Source: CAVRTJ01 sp964507185 (GTDB taxonomy: Bacteria; Acidobacteriota; UBA4820; DSQY01). From it: a stretch of DNA of 64,000 nucleotides. Within the stretch, counting starts at the first letter, position 1. Every line of letters starts with the position of its first letter. The notes under the pieces were generated by a model, which worked only from the letters and a program-made list of their open reading frames with translations, ran no database searches and had not been told where the DNA came from. Location: contig CAZDOY010000006.1 of assembly GCA_964507185.1 (NCBI GenBank), positions 40,789 to 104,788 on the forward strand, in the 5' to 3' direction. Shown in pieces: positions 37,048-46,538 of this stretch. The translations under genes and the position numbers were made by a program.

Positions 37048-37070
37048 GTACACGGTCAGTCGGGGATGCT

Positions 37071-38189
37071 CTATTTCGCCGGTACCTCCAGGGGTTCGAC
37101 GGACTTTACCTCTGCGCGTCGGTTCTTGGAGCGCCCCTCCTTGGTGCCATTGTCCGCGATCGGGTCGGCGGGGCCCCTGCCGCTGACGGATTCGATGCGG
37201 TCTTCAGAAATACCGTGGTTCACGAGGTATTTCTTGACCGATTCCGCCCGCCTCGTGGAGAGGATCGCATTCCACTTCGCCGGGCCGGTGCTGTCCGTGT
37301 AGCCCACGATGTTAACGCGAAGCCGGGGGTATTTTTCCAGCTTCGACACGGCCTCGTCGAGCAGCGCGACTCCGCTCGAAGGCAGCTTCCACTTGTTCAA
37401 CACGAAGTGAGAGATGACCTCGTTTACGCTGATCGTCATCATCTGCGGTTTGGCCGGTTCCTTTTCTTCGGGGGCCGGCGGCGGCGGTGGCGGCGGTGGC
37501 GGCGGCGGTGGCGGCGGCGGGGGGACCGGTTGGGCCATCGGGGCCGGCGCCGGCGGATGTGCGCCCTTCCTGGGGAAGAACGAGAAGCCTACCATCACCT
37601 CGTACTTCATGTAAGTGTTCTTGACGGGATAAACCGTATCTACCCTATAGACGGGAGGTGGGAAGGGTGGAATCGGAAGGCCGGGCGAGACCATCGTCAC
37701 CTTATAATCGTGCAGGTTGCCGTATTTGGCGTTGTAGGTGTAGGCCGCCAGGGCCTCCATCCTCACCGCGACCCGAGGCGACAGGAACCATCGCAGGCCG
37801 GCGCCCAGGTGCACCTGTTGGTCTCCCGAGAACACGTTTCCGAAATTGTCGGGGCTCATGGCGGTGGAACCCAGCCCGAATTTCAGATAGGGAACGGTCT
37901 TTTTCTGAGGCGTGAAATTGTACAGCCCGGAAAGCCTGAGGGTGTACATGTCACGGTTGAGATTCCAAACCTCCGAGTTGGTGTAGGCGAACTGCAGCTC
38001 AAGCCCCCACGCCCGAGTGAAGTTGTACCCGATGGACAAAGAACCCATGGCACCGTTTTGAAGTTCGGCGCCGTTGAAGCTGTACCCCACCATGGGGCTG
38101 ATTTCCAAATCTCCCTTGTGGACCTGGGCGAAAGCCGGAACAGCCGCCAAGGCCAGTATAAGGGAAGCAACTACTATTCCTTTTCTCAT
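37071..38189 (-). CDS. OmpA-family outer membrane protein with N-terminal beta-barrel and polyproline linker
   Basis: The 372-residue protein has a signal peptide (LALAAVPAFAQ). An eight-stranded OmpA-like barrel follows (about 22-215; VGYSFNGAELQNGAMGSLSIGYNF, ending KYEVMVGFSFFPRK). A run of 17 prolines and an AP/E linker come next, then the peptidoglycan-binding OmpA domain (LRVNIVGYTDSTGPAKWNAILSTRRAESVKKYL region; key NIVGYTDS and RAESVKKYL). It tethers the outer membrane to peptidoglycan. Its sigma-70 promoter lies at 38217-38244, and the terminator at 37024-37047 makes it monocistronic. Confidence 0.9.
   Translation of the reverse strand: MRKGIVVASLILALAAVPAFAQVHKGDLEISPMVGYSFNGAELQNGAMGSLSIGYNFTRAWGLELQFAYTNSEVWNLNRDMYTLRLSGLYNFTPQKKTVPYLKFGLGSTAMSPDNFGNVFSGDQQVHLGAGLRWFLSPRVAVRMEALAAYTYNAKYGNLHDYKVTMVSPGLPIPPFPPPVYRVDTVYPVKNTYMKYEVMVGFSFFPRKGAHPPAPAPMAQPVPPPPPPPPPPPPPPPPAPEEKEPAKPQMMTISVNEVISHFVLNKWKLPSSGVALLDEAVSKLEKYPRLRVNIVGYTDSTGPAKWNAILSTRRAESVKKYLVNHGISEDRIESVSGRGPADPIADNGTKEGRSKNRRAEVKSVEPLEVPAK
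37476..37524. repeat. GGC/GGT triplet repeat encoding a polyproline tract
   Basis: About 49 bp of nearly pure GGC/GGT triplets (plus strand) encode the uninterrupted proline run of the OmpA-family linker. Slippage in multiples of three would change linker length without breaking the frame. Confidence 0.85.
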
Positions 38190-38216
38190 GAACTGCCCTC
38201 CATACCTATTTGTCCT

Positions 38217-38244
38217 ATTATAAGACGTCCTCTACCGAAATCAA
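38217..38244 (-). promoter_or_regulatory. Sigma-70 promoter of the OmpA-family gene
   Basis: On the minus strand TTGATT (38239-38244), a 16-base spacer and a perfect TATAAT (38217-38222) lie 28 bp before the ATG, with GGAGGG as ribosome site. Confidence 0.65.
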
Positions 38245-38285
38245 ATCCCGCACCCTTGGCAACAGAACCGCTCCGGGGATATTTC

Positions 38286-38315
38286 TTGCGGCGCCTACGG
38301 ATCTACCACTATAGT
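38286..38315 (+). promoter_or_regulatory. Candidate sigma-70 promoter of the fRMsr gene
   Basis: TTGCGG (38286-38291), an 18-base spacer and TATAGT (38310-38315) place transcription start near 38322. This makes the ATG at 38321 unusable and supports the start at 38429. Confidence 0.45.
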
Positions 38316-38428
38316 ATAGTATGGTCGTCACAGCTTGGGGAGGCAAGCCTCCAGAGACGTGGAAGCACGACCGCCTGGATGGCTATTCTCGGAAAGACAT
38401 TCCCGCAGGAGGGCGCGCGCGTTTGGAT

Positions 38429-38896
38429 ATGAGGCGTAGAGACTATAGCGAGGTGATCAGGCACGTTTCGGAAACCGCTGCACGTCTCCCTTCGGTCGAG
38501 GAACGGATGCGGGCCGTGGTCGAGTGCCTGTGGCGGGAGATGGAGGTCAAGAGCGTCTCCTGGCTCGGCTTCTATCTGATCAACGATGCGCGGAACGCCA
38601 TGACCCTGTTCTACTGCCTCCCCAGGCCCGCTTGTTCGCCCATAGGCCTGCACGGTGTGTGCGGTAAAGCTTGGCGGGAGAGGGAAGCACAGGTAGTGGA
38701 AGACGTCCACGCCCTCGGCGAAGGCCATATCGTATGCGATCCGGCCAACCTGTCCGAAGTCGTCGTTCCCTGCCTGTCGCAGGACGGTTCCTGCTGGGGC
38801 GTCCTGGATCTTGACAGCCGCGAAAATGCCGCCTTCTCCCGGGACGACGCATCAGGACTTGCACGTGTTCTGAGAGCCGCCGCCCTCACGGTCTGA
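38429..38896 (+). CDS. msrC: Free methionine-(R)-sulfoxide reductase (GAF-domain, fRMsr)
   Basis: The 155-residue GAF-domain protein has the three cysteines of fRMsr (E. coli YebR C84, C94, C118). They appear in PACSPIGLHGVCG (C69, C78) and GHIVCDPANLSEVVVP (C103), with similar spacing and the conserved EDVH motif between. It reduces free Met-R-sulfoxide in the cytoplasm using thioredoxin. An open frame reaches up to 38321. The extra 36 residues are not part of the GAF fold, and the upstream ATG coincides with the predicted transcription start. Both starts lack a strong ribosome site. Confidence 0.85.
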   Translation: MRRRDYSEVIRHVSETAARLPSVEERMRAVVECLWREMEVKSVSWLGFYLINDARNAMTLFYCLPRPACSPIGLHGVCGKAWREREAQVVEDVHALGEGHIVCDPANLSEVVVPCLSQDGSCWGVLDLDSRENAAFSRDDASGLARVLRAAALTV

Positions 38897-38999
38897 TCGC
38901 TCTCCTCCGGGAATCCACCCGAAATATGTCATTATGACGTAGTTGTACCGCACCGCGTCGCCATGATAATCTCCCAGATACAATCGGGAAGGGGGATTT

Positions 39000-41102
39000 A
39001 TGAGACCAGCGCGATTTATTGCCCTCGGAGTCCTGCTCACTGCCACCGCACTGACCACCTGGGGCTCGAAGGAGAAGGCTTTTGCCTGGCCCGTGCTTCC
39101 GAGCGCCTCCACGCTCAAGAAAGACATGGGTTTGAAGTCAAAATCCGGTCTAGTGGCCCTGACAAAGCTGTGCAAAATTAATATCAAGAGTTATCCGACC
39201 TCTCCGCCGGGCGTTCGCAGGGATGAATTCGTCCGGATGCTTGTGGTGAACGAAGACGGGGTCCGCCAGGCGAGCATCGATCTCAACGACGATCCCGATG
39301 CCAAGATCGAGAGCATCCAGGCGAGAACGGTGGCGCCGGACGGCACCATCACGAAGGCCGACCCGGACACCGACATACACAAGACCCAGCTCAAGAAGGG
39401 ACAGGATAAGGTATTTGGAGAATTGGCCTCCGTAAATTTTCCCCGGCCAGAGATTGGCGCCATACTCGATGTGCACTTCGTCACCATCAGGGAAGGACTG
39501 ATCAGTGCTCTAATCGAACCCGTTGCCTACGCCAACACTACCATGCTGGATACGACTTTCCGCATAGACATCCACGGCGGGGTACTCGGCTACGGGTGGT
39601 CCGTTCTGATTCTCGGAGACGACGGGACGACCAGCGAGATAAAAAGGGAAAAGGGGGGTACGGTTACATTGCATATCCTTCCATTTTCCCCGAATCCTGA
39701 TGAACCTATTTCTGTCCCATATTACAAAAACCATAGCGTTTTGTTATGTTACATCAACTTTGCCGATACCGTCGCGCGTGCTTCATGGAACTATGGCGTC
39801 GATCCAGAGGGAAGAATCTCGAACTTCCGCTGGCCCAAAGACGACACTTCAAAATTCTGGGACGACTTTTTCAAGAGATTCAAACTGAGAAATCATGATT
39901 TTCTCAAACACGCAGGTAGGGCAAAGAAAGTGGATGTCGAGAAGCTCGCGCCCCCCCAGCTTCCCGTCGAGGAACGCGTTCGTCGCCTTTATGATTACGT
40001 CCAATCTCAAGTTACGTACAATCCGAACGCAAGGCGTGACGACACGCTCTCGGCCCTCGTGAAGCGCGGATACTCGGCGCCGTGGAAAGCCACACTTTAC
40101 CTCTCGTACCTTCTTGACCGCGCCCACATCACAAACAATCCCTGTCTCGTCGACGATCGCTATTCGTTGCGATTCTCGCCCATTATTCGGAATCCCTATG
40201 TGTACCATTTCGGTCAGGTCGTCATGGTGGAAATCCCTCAGAAGGGGAGGGTCCTTCTCATGCCTGGCGATTTTTCCATGCCTTACAGGTGTCTCCCGGC
40301 GGCGTATCAGGGTTCCCTCGCCTTCTGGGCTGATCAAAAGGGTGAACTTCATTCGGCGTACACTTCCATGAATCCACCGGGAAAGGACCGCATAGCGTAC
40401 CATTACGATGTGCTTCTCTCCCCCGATGGAAGCCTGAAGGGAAAAATCGACCTGAACGAAGCGGGCGCTCCCGCGCGGTCCTTCCGCTGGTGGCAAAAGA
40501 AGAGGGATTATCGCAGGGACCATCCATCCAAGAAGGACAAGACCTCAGCGCTTGAGAAAAAGAAGAAAGTTCAGGAGAGGCTGAAATCGGAAATGTCCTT
40601 GCCCGGCACCAAGCTGGTCATGTCGGACTTTTCGGCCGGTAAAGTCCCCCAAAGCTCCTCGGCTTCCAGCGAGGTCTCCTGTAAGGTTCAGGGAGAGAGC
40701 TTCGCGAGTCCCATGCAGGACAAGTGGCTGGTCTACGTCGACCCATTGATGGTGGGTTTCACAAACCCCTTCACGGCCGTGGACAGACAGACACCCATCT
40801 GGTACAGAAGAGGCGGCCACGTGACCTTGGACGGGCTGGTCCGTCTCCCCAAGGGTTCGACCATAGTCGACGTGCCTAACCCCGTGAGCGTTCAGGGTCC
40901 GGACCATACCAGGATTACCTTTTCCGTAAGGGCCGTTGAGAAGGACGGGACTCCGGCCATTCAGACGCGCCTGGAATACGACCAGCCTTATATCATAGGG
41001 TCGAACCGGTATCAGGCCTGGAAAATCTATGAGGATGAACTGGCAAAGCTCGCCGGGAGCAGGTGCGTCGTGACCCTTCCCGCGCAGGGAGAGCTGGAAT
41101 GA
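39000..41102 (+). CDS. DUF3857/transglutaminase-like protein lacking the catalytic cysteine
   Basis: The 700-residue protein begins with a hydrophobic signal segment. The N-terminal beta-rich DUF3857 domain has VVNEDGVRQASIDLNDDPDAKIES and AIL-VHFVT segments. A transglutaminase-like core lies near residues 320-430. In intact members this core begins with GDCKDKA; here the same position reads RGYSAPWKATLYLSYLL, with Pro-Trp in place of the Cys. The following His (VYHFGQVVMVEI) and Asp (MPGDF) positions remain. It is probably non-enzymatic, perhaps a binding partner. Its stop overlaps the next gene's start by 4 bases (ATGA). GGGGG precedes the ATG. Confidence 0.75.
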   Translation: MRPARFIALGVLLTATALTTWGSKEKAFAWPVLPSASTLKKDMGLKSKSGLVALTKLCKINIKSYPTSPPGVRRDEFVRMLVVNEDGVRQASIDLNDDPDAKIESIQARTVAPDGTITKADPDTDIHKTQLKKGQDKVFGELASVNFPRPEIGAILDVHFVTIREGLISALIEPVAYANTTMLDTTFRIDIHGGVLGYGWSVLILGDDGTTSEIKREKGGTVTLHILPFSPNPDEPISVPYYKNHSVLLCYINFADTVARASWNYGVDPEGRISNFRWPKDDTSKFWDDFFKRFKLRNHDFLKHAGRAKKVDVEKLAPPQLPVEERVRRLYDYVQSQVTYNPNARRDDTLSALVKRGYSAPWKATLYLSYLLDRAHITNNPCLVDDRYSLRFSPIIRNPYVYHFGQVVMVEIPQKGRVLLMPGDFSMPYRCLPAAYQGSLAFWADQKGELHSAYTSMNPPGKDRIAYHYDVLLSPDGSLKGKIDLNEAGAPARSFRWWQKKRDYRRDHPSKKDKTSALEKKKKVQERLKSEMSLPGTKLVMSDFSAGKVPQSSSASSEVSCKVQGESFASPMQDKWLVYVDPLMVGFTNPFTAVDRQTPIWYRRGGHVTLDGLVRLPKGSTIVDVPNPVSVQGPDHTRITFSVRAVEKDGTPAIQTRLEYDQPYIIGSNRYQAWKIYEDELAKLAGSRCVVTLPAQGELE

Positions 41103-43132
41103 CCCGGCAGTCGTTCTTCGAGTTGGGCCGCCGGATCGCCTTCTGCCTTGTGTTCGCAGCCGTCTCGCTGGCGGTTCCCGCGTTGGGCAAGCCCGAATGG
41201 GCGAGGCCCTACCTGGGTGCGCCGTCCCCGTCGGGGCCCTTTATAGCGAAGAGCGACAAGTGGGTCATCGTCCACCAGGAACTCGAGTTCAGTCTCAACG
41301 GCAGCGGGAAAATCGTGCGCCGCTGCAGGGCCATCCTCGAGAACATGTCGGACCGGCCGCAGGCCTTTTCGAAGATACTCACTTACGACGAAGGGCGTTA
41401 CGTGCTCTCCAATCTGGCCCTGAACGTTCAGCGGAGGTTCATCTGGCACACCATCAACCTGAAGCGTGTCTCGGTGAGCGTGTCCTTCTCCGGGGAGATG
41501 GGGATGCTTTATACGGGGGCCGAAGATATCCCCTCGCACCACCGGGTCGTGTGGGAGTACACCCTCACTGATAAATGGGGGCTCCTGCCGTGGTCCGTAT
41601 GCACCATCCCGGAGGATCAGCCGGTCGTTGAAGAGACTTTTGGAATCAGCCCCGACGCAGTCCGCCGGGGGCTCACGTTCAAGCTCATTCTCCCACAGGG
41701 CGAGAAAATGCCGGCCTGCATCAGTGAGGGAAGACAAGGTACCCTGGCGGTGAAGGATGTGCCGGCATGGGACAGGATGCCTCACGGGCTGGCCTTTCAG
41801 CCGGGTACCTACGCTCTCTATCCGTACGTTCTCGCATCGCTGTCAAGCGCCGAAGGGTGGCAGGGATTCGCGCGGAAGATCGCGAAGGCGTGGCATGAGA
41901 ATGAAGGCAAGATGGATATGGCCGAGGTCAAGGCGGAAGCCGCGAAACTGTGCGCAGGTCTCGGACACCCATATGAGAAAGCTTGCAGGTTGGCGCGCTT
42001 CGTGCAGAAGCAGGTGCTCAACGACGACAGCAACGAGAAGGGGATCAACGCATGGATGCCCCTCTCGACGCAGGAAACCCTCCGCTCAAGACGGGGCGAC
42101 TGCAAAGGGAAGGTCATGCTACTCGAGGCCCTCCTCGGGGCGGAGGGGATAGACAGCGCGCCGATTGTCCTTCGTTTTTCGGATCGTTATTTCCCCTGGC
42201 TCGACACGGTCGGGACGTGCGGCTTCAACCACGTCATCCTCGCCGTCCACCTGCCGTCCCAAGCGGTAAGGTACCCGTCCACGCTCCAAGAGGGGCCGGC
42301 GGCGGGCTGGGTTCTGGTCGACCCGACGGTTCAAACAGCGGATTTCGGCAGTCCGCTTCCCGGGCATGAAGGGCTTCCGGCGGTCGCGGTCGGCCAGAAT
42401 GCCCAAGGGGCTTTCGTCATTCACACGCGCGTACCCTCCATGGAAGAAGCAGAGATTGCCATCGATGCACGCTTGGATGAGTCGGGTATGCTTGCCTGCA
42501 AGGCAAGAATCAGGAGCAACGGAGGGTCACCCTTGGTCGGAGCCGTGGCCGCAAAGTTCACCCACGATTCGATGCGGAAGGTGCTTCTGAATGAACTCGG
42601 TTCTCTAGGACAAGGGCTCGACCTGACCAATTTCGAACTCAAACGGCCCACACAGACAGCCGCCCGAGACACCGAGTTGGACGTCAGTTTCAAAATCCTC
42701 GACAGCTGTCAGGACCTGTCCGGTTCGCGTCTTCTGGCCAGCCCTTTGGCTCTGGCCGCAACGATCATGGGCTTGCCCAACGGTCTGCCGCGGCGGGCGC
42801 CGGTTCCTCCGGAAGAGAAGATTGTCCTTTCTCCGCCTTGGGGGGCTCGCGCCAACGCGAACGGCCTCGCGAAACGAATGAGCGTGACGCTGGATCTGAA
42901 ACTCCCCGCCGGTTGGACCCTGAGCGTCCCTTCGGATCAATCGGTTCATCGGCCATGGCTGGTGTTCGACTCGTCGTGGCACAAAGCCGGTGATTCTACC
43001 TGGAAGGCGTCGGTGCAGATGGTCGAGCCGCGGGGCATGTGGGCGCCGGACGAGCGCCATGACCATATCGTCTCCGTGGACAAAGCCTACGCCGGTCTTT
43101 ATGCGCCGCTGGTCATAAAGCAGGAAGGGTAA
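41099..43132 (+). CDS. DUF3857/transglutaminase-like protein with intact Cys-His-Asp triad
   Basis: The 677-residue product starts at ATG 41099, coupled to the previous stop. It has a signal peptide (FCLVFAAVSLAVPALG) and a DUF3857-like beta domain with EYTLTDKWG. The transglutaminase core has a complete triad in RSRRGDCKGKVMLLEALL (Cys), TCGFNHVILAVHL (His) and GWVLVDPTVQ (Asp). A long C-terminal beta region follows. It would act in the periplasm on peptides or peptidoglycan (family knowledge). The contrast with its mutated upstream neighbour suggests a catalytic/non-catalytic pair. Confidence 0.8.
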   Translation: MTRQSFFELGRRIAFCLVFAAVSLAVPALGKPEWARPYLGAPSPSGPFIAKSDKWVIVHQELEFSLNGSGKIVRRCRAILENMSDRPQAFSKILTYDEGRYVLSNLALNVQRRFIWHTINLKRVSVSVSFSGEMGMLYTGAEDIPSHHRVVWEYTLTDKWGLLPWSVCTIPEDQPVVEETFGISPDAVRRGLTFKLILPQGEKMPACISEGRQGTLAVKDVPAWDRMPHGLAFQPGTYALYPYVLASLSSAEGWQGFARKIAKAWHENEGKMDMAEVKAEAAKLCAGLGHPYEKACRLARFVQKQVLNDDSNEKGINAWMPLSTQETLRSRRGDCKGKVMLLEALLGAEGIDSAPIVLRFSDRYFPWLDTVGTCGFNHVILAVHLPSQAVRYPSTLQEGPAAGWVLVDPTVQTADFGSPLPGHEGLPAVAVGQNAQGAFVIHTRVPSMEEAEIAIDARLDESGMLACKARIRSNGGSPLVGAVAAKFTHDSMRKVLLNELGSLGQGLDLTNFELKRPTQTAARDTELDVSFKILDSCQDLSGSRLLASPLALAATIMGLPNGLPRRAPVPPEEKIVLSPPWGARANANGLAKRMSVTLDLKLPAGWTLSVPSDQSVHRPWLVFDSSWHKAGDSTWKASVQMVEPRGMWAPDERHDHIVSVDKAYAGLYAPLVIKQEG

Positions 43133-43283
43133 GGATCAGTACCGCACTCTCGACGGGCTTTCGAAAGGAAGCGGGGCCGGTTCGGAATCGGGCTTCGGTT
43201 TACAGTCGCGACGCGCGAGGATTCCGCCTGCCGGCCCGATATTGCGGCTCAGCGGGACAGGTGGCGTGACGGAGATGGGGCCC

Positions 43284-44774
43284 TCAGGCGGTAGTGTCGT
43301 TCATGTGCGGCAGGAAGGGAATCATGGCCATTCCGGGTACGGTGGCCAGGAAGGTGAACCCGAAAAAGAGGGGGAAGCCCAGCCAGGCCGCCAGGAAGCC
43401 CGAGAAGACGCCCACGAGGGTCGACGAGACGTTCATGATGCTCGTGGCGATGGACATGTGGGCGGCCTTGTAGGCCGACTTGCACGTGCGCATGATGAAG
43501 ACCATGAAAAGCGCGGTACCCATGCCGGCTCCGAAAGCCTCCAGGACGACGAAGACGCCGACGACGGCGAGGTTGGCCCTTCCCAGATCGGGATGCCCCG
43601 AGATGGCCCTGTAAGAAAAGGCCAGGACCATGTAAAGGAGGTTCGGGATGTTCTGTGCCAGCACGAGAGGCCAGGCGGTTTTCCTTAGTCCGAAACGCCC
43701 GATGAGGTGGCCCCCGAAAATACCGCCGATTATGGAGGCGGCGATCCCGAACGTCCCGTAGAGGAGACCGTACTCCGCGCGGTCGACGCCGATGTCCTTG
43801 AGCATGGGATAGACCATGGCAAGCAGAAAGGACTCGCCCGTCCGGTAGAAGACGAGAAACGCGAGGATGACGCCGATCCTGGGTTGGTCCAGGTAGTCGA
43901 CGAAGGCCTTGGCATAAAAGGAGTCTGAGGCGTAGAGCCTGCGCTTCAGGCGGGGCAGGTTGGCGAGAAAACCGAGCATTGCGATCAAAAGGGCGATGGT
44001 GATTACGCCCGGAAGACCTATTTTCTTGAGGTACGGCCTCGCCGGCGCGATGAAGGTCTGCACCGGCTGCGCAGCCCACAGGAGAGAGAGGCCGTAGACG
44101 GCCACCGCGCAGACAATCAGCGCGAAGAGATTCCGCGGCCGCGCCGCCAGCATGAACAGTCTTCTCACGGGGGCTTGCGGTTCCTCCACCCGGGGCAGAA
44201 AAAAGAAGTGGAAGAAGAAGAGTCCGGCAAGGAGAACGGTTGCTATCCCGAAGCCCGTGCTCCAGTTCGTCACGCCCGAAAGCCATACGATCCCGCCGCC
44301 GCCGGCGATGAGGGCCAGCCGGTAGGCCATGGCCTGGTAGCCGACGAATTTCGCCTGCTCTTTCCTGTCCAGGGCCTCGAGGTAATATCCGTCGATGGCG
44401 ATGTCGTGCGAGGCAGAGAAGAAGGCCGTGACCAGGAACAGGATCGAGCCGACCGCGAGCGCGTGGGGTGTGGCGGATCCGAAGGTCAGGGACAGCGCAG
44501 CTCCAACCAGGGCGACCTCAGCGGCCAGAAGCCAGTGCCTCTTGGTGGCGAAAGCATCGGCGAGCGGCGCCCATAGGAACTTGAGGACCCACGGCAGACC
44601 GTAGAGTGACGTCAGGCCGATGGCCTGCAGGCTCGCTCCGAAGTCCTTGAAATAGACCGTCGAAATCTGACGCACCAGACTGTAGGGGAAGCCCTCGGCG
44701 AAATAGAGGCTGAACACCCAGAAAGGGGGTGCCTGCCTCTCGCTTTTCTTCGCCCTCTCGACGTGTTCGGCCAT
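43284..44774 (-). CDS. Major facilitator superfamily transporter (AmpG/PAT-like)
   Basis: The 496-residue protein has 12-14 membrane helices. The N-terminal PAT/AmpG signature FAEGFPYSLV, then GLPWVLKFLWAPLAD, is the second-helix motif of muropeptide and acetyl-CoA permeases. AmpG imports anhydromuropeptides for cell-wall recycling; whether this one does is not shown. The central loop (residues 190-215) is basic and Pro-rich. The ribosome site before 44774 is weak, so the start may lie a few codons downstream. No cell-wall recycling enzymes are adjacent. Confidence 0.82.
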   Translation of the reverse strand: MAEHVERAKKSERQAPPFWVFSLYFAEGFPYSLVRQISTVYFKDFGASLQAIGLTSLYGLPWVLKFLWAPLADAFATKRHWLLAAEVALVGAALSLTFGSATPHALAVGSILFLVTAFFSASHDIAIDGYYLEALDRKEQAKFVGYQAMAYRLALIAGGGGIVWLSGVTNWSTGFGIATVLLAGLFFFHFFFLPRVEEPQAPVRRLFMLAARPRNLFALIVCAVAVYGLSLLWAAQPVQTFIAPARPYLKKIGLPGVITIALLIAMLGFLANLPRLKRRLYASDSFYAKAFVDYLDQPRIGVILAFLVFYRTGESFLLAMVYPMLKDIGVDRAEYGLLYGTFGIAASIIGGIFGGHLIGRFGLRKTAWPLVLAQNIPNLLYMVLAFSYRAISGHPDLGRANLAVVGVFVVLEAFGAGMGTALFMVFIMRTCKSAYKAAHMSIATSIMNVSSTLVGVFSGFLAAWLGFPLFFGFTFLATVPGMAMIPFLPHMNDTTA

Positions 44775-44991
44775 GGCCCATAGTGTGGCTTATTTTCTTG
44801 GGGGATGCCAGGAGGGAAGTCATCAAGCGGTCGAGTGGTCATCGGGCGGGGGGATCGCGTGGATCAGGATAGTGATCCTGCCCGGCCGGGGCGTGAAATA
44901 GTCCGGCCATGTCAGGTCCGGGGAATCCATCGGGACGGCCAAGCGCGTATGACGGTGTGGTCGGCACCAAGCCGGGAGCCGACGCGCATTA

Positions 44992-46350
44992 TCAGTTCTC
45001 GGCGAAAAGCCCGGCCATTTCCCTTTCGAAAAGGAAGCGCGTCTTGCCGAAGGCCGGCTTGAGTTCGTCGAGCCAGATGGCTTCCTCGTCGTACTCGGCG
45101 AAGAAGGGCCGGTGGACCCAGTCGGGGTTGCGGCCCTGGATGAAACGGAGCGACATGACCCTCCGGTCGCCGACCTTGGTCACGCCCAGGACCTGGACCT
45201 TCCCGGGATCGGCCGACATGCTCGGCCCGCGGACCGTCCTGGCTACGCCGCTCACCCTGGAGTAGGCTTCCCGGAAGACCTCCCAGGCGCGCACCAGCGG
45301 CACGCCGAAGTAGTGTTGCGCGCCCGTGTCGCGAACCACGAACATGTAGTACGGGATGCAGCCCAGCTTGACCTGTTCCTTCCACATATCGATCCACAGG
45401 GCGGGATCGTCGTTGAGGTGGCTCAGGAGGGGGGACTGGGTGCGGATCTGCGCCCCGGTGGACCGGATTCTGGCGATTGCTTTCTTGACGGCCTTCGTTT
45501 TAAGCTCGGCAGGGTGGTTGAAATGGGCCATGAGCGCGAGGTGGCGCCCCGAATCGGCGACCTTCTCGAACAGCCTGAGCAAGTCGTCCGCGTCGTCGTC
45601 GCTCAGGAAGCGGTAGGGCCAGCAGGACAGGGCCTTGGACCCGATCCTGATGGTCTGGACATGGGGCAGGTCTGAGTGCAGGATGCCGTTGATGCAGGCC
45701 TCGAGGTGCTTGGTCTTCATGATCAGGGGATCGCCACCGGTGAAGAGCACGTCGGTGATCTCCGGATGCTCCCGGAGGTAGCCCACGAGCTGTTCCGTTT
45801 CTTTCATGGCGAATTTCCATTCCTGAACGCCCACGAACTGGGGCCATCGGAAGCAGAAGGAGCAGTAGGCGTGGCAGGTCTGACCCTGGCTTGGAAAAAA
45901 GAGCATCGTCTCCCGGTACTTGTGTTGGATGCCCCCGAGTCGGTCGCCGTGAAGGGTCGGCACGTTGTGGCCAATCTGGCCGGCGGGGTGGGGGTTGAGC
46001 TTGCGCCGGACGGCGTTTGCGGTTTCCCGGACCGTTCTCGAGTCCGCTCCGCTGAGGAGAATGGACTCCATGTCCGAGAAATCGTTCGGCTTGAGCATGT
46101 CCCTCTGGGGGAAATTCAGGATGAAGATGGGATCGTCGGGAACCCTGCTCCAGTCGATGAGTTCGTCCACGACGTAGTTGTTGGTCTTGAAGGGCAGGAC
46201 GCTGCCGACCACCTCCACTTCTCGCCGGCGGCTCTCCGGGAGGTCCCTGACCTGTGGGATGTTCCTGAAGCTGTGAAGTGTGTACGCCTTATAAGCGGCC
46301 GCTCCGGCCGCAGGCCGTCGTGCGGCGACGGGGAGGGCAGAGTTGGACAT
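44992..46350 (-). CDS. KamA-family radical SAM protein (lysine 2,3-aminomutase-like)
   Basis: The 452-residue protein has the radical SAM cluster motif C-x3-C-x2-C in QTCHAYCSFCFRWPQFVG, then the KamA-type segments VLFTGGDPLIMK, RIGSKALSCWPYRFL and VHYFG-like QHYFGVPLVRAWEVF. The C-terminal SADPGKVQVLGV offers a Lys in the position of the PLP-binding lysine. Classical aminomutases read CSMYCRHCTRR at the cluster. The FRW variant and altered C-terminus indicate a divergent subgroup with unknown substrate. GGAGG precedes the ATG. The methyltransferase gene lies 188 bp upstream on the same strand. Confidence 0.85.
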   Translation of the reverse strand: MSNSALPVAARRPAAGAAAYKAYTLHSFRNIPQVRDLPESRRREVEVVGSVLPFKTNNYVVDELIDWSRVPDDPIFILNFPQRDMLKPNDFSDMESILLSGADSRTVRETANAVRRKLNPHPAGQIGHNVPTLHGDRLGGIQHKYRETMLFFPSQGQTCHAYCSFCFRWPQFVGVQEWKFAMKETEQLVGYLREHPEITDVLFTGGDPLIMKTKHLEACINGILHSDLPHVQTIRIGSKALSCWPYRFLSDDDADDLLRLFEKVADSGRHLALMAHFNHPAELKTKAVKKAIARIRSTGAQIRTQSPLLSHLNDDPALWIDMWKEQVKLGCIPYYMFVVRDTGAQHYFGVPLVRAWEVFREAYSRVSGVARTVRGPSMSADPGKVQVLGVTKVGDRRVMSLRFIQGRNPDWVHRPFFAEYDEEAIWLDELKPAFGKTRFLFEREMAGLFAEN

Positions 46351-46538
46351 GGCGGCCTCCTTTCGGAAATCGGGTGTTCCTGCCTTTTGGTCAGAAGCTC
46401 ATAACGGCGCCAATCCCGAAACAGCGATCCGGCACAGGCGGATGTCTACGCCAGGCCATTTGGAACCGCGTGGTCCGGCACGTTATTCCGCAGATGGGTG
46501 AGGCGTGTCGGCAGCCGAAAGCGGCCCGATGCGCGGGA

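Noticed and set aside
38321..38428. N-terminal extension of the fRMsr protein from ATG 38321
   Set aside because: The ATG coincides with the predicted transcription start and the extra residues are not part of the GAF fold.
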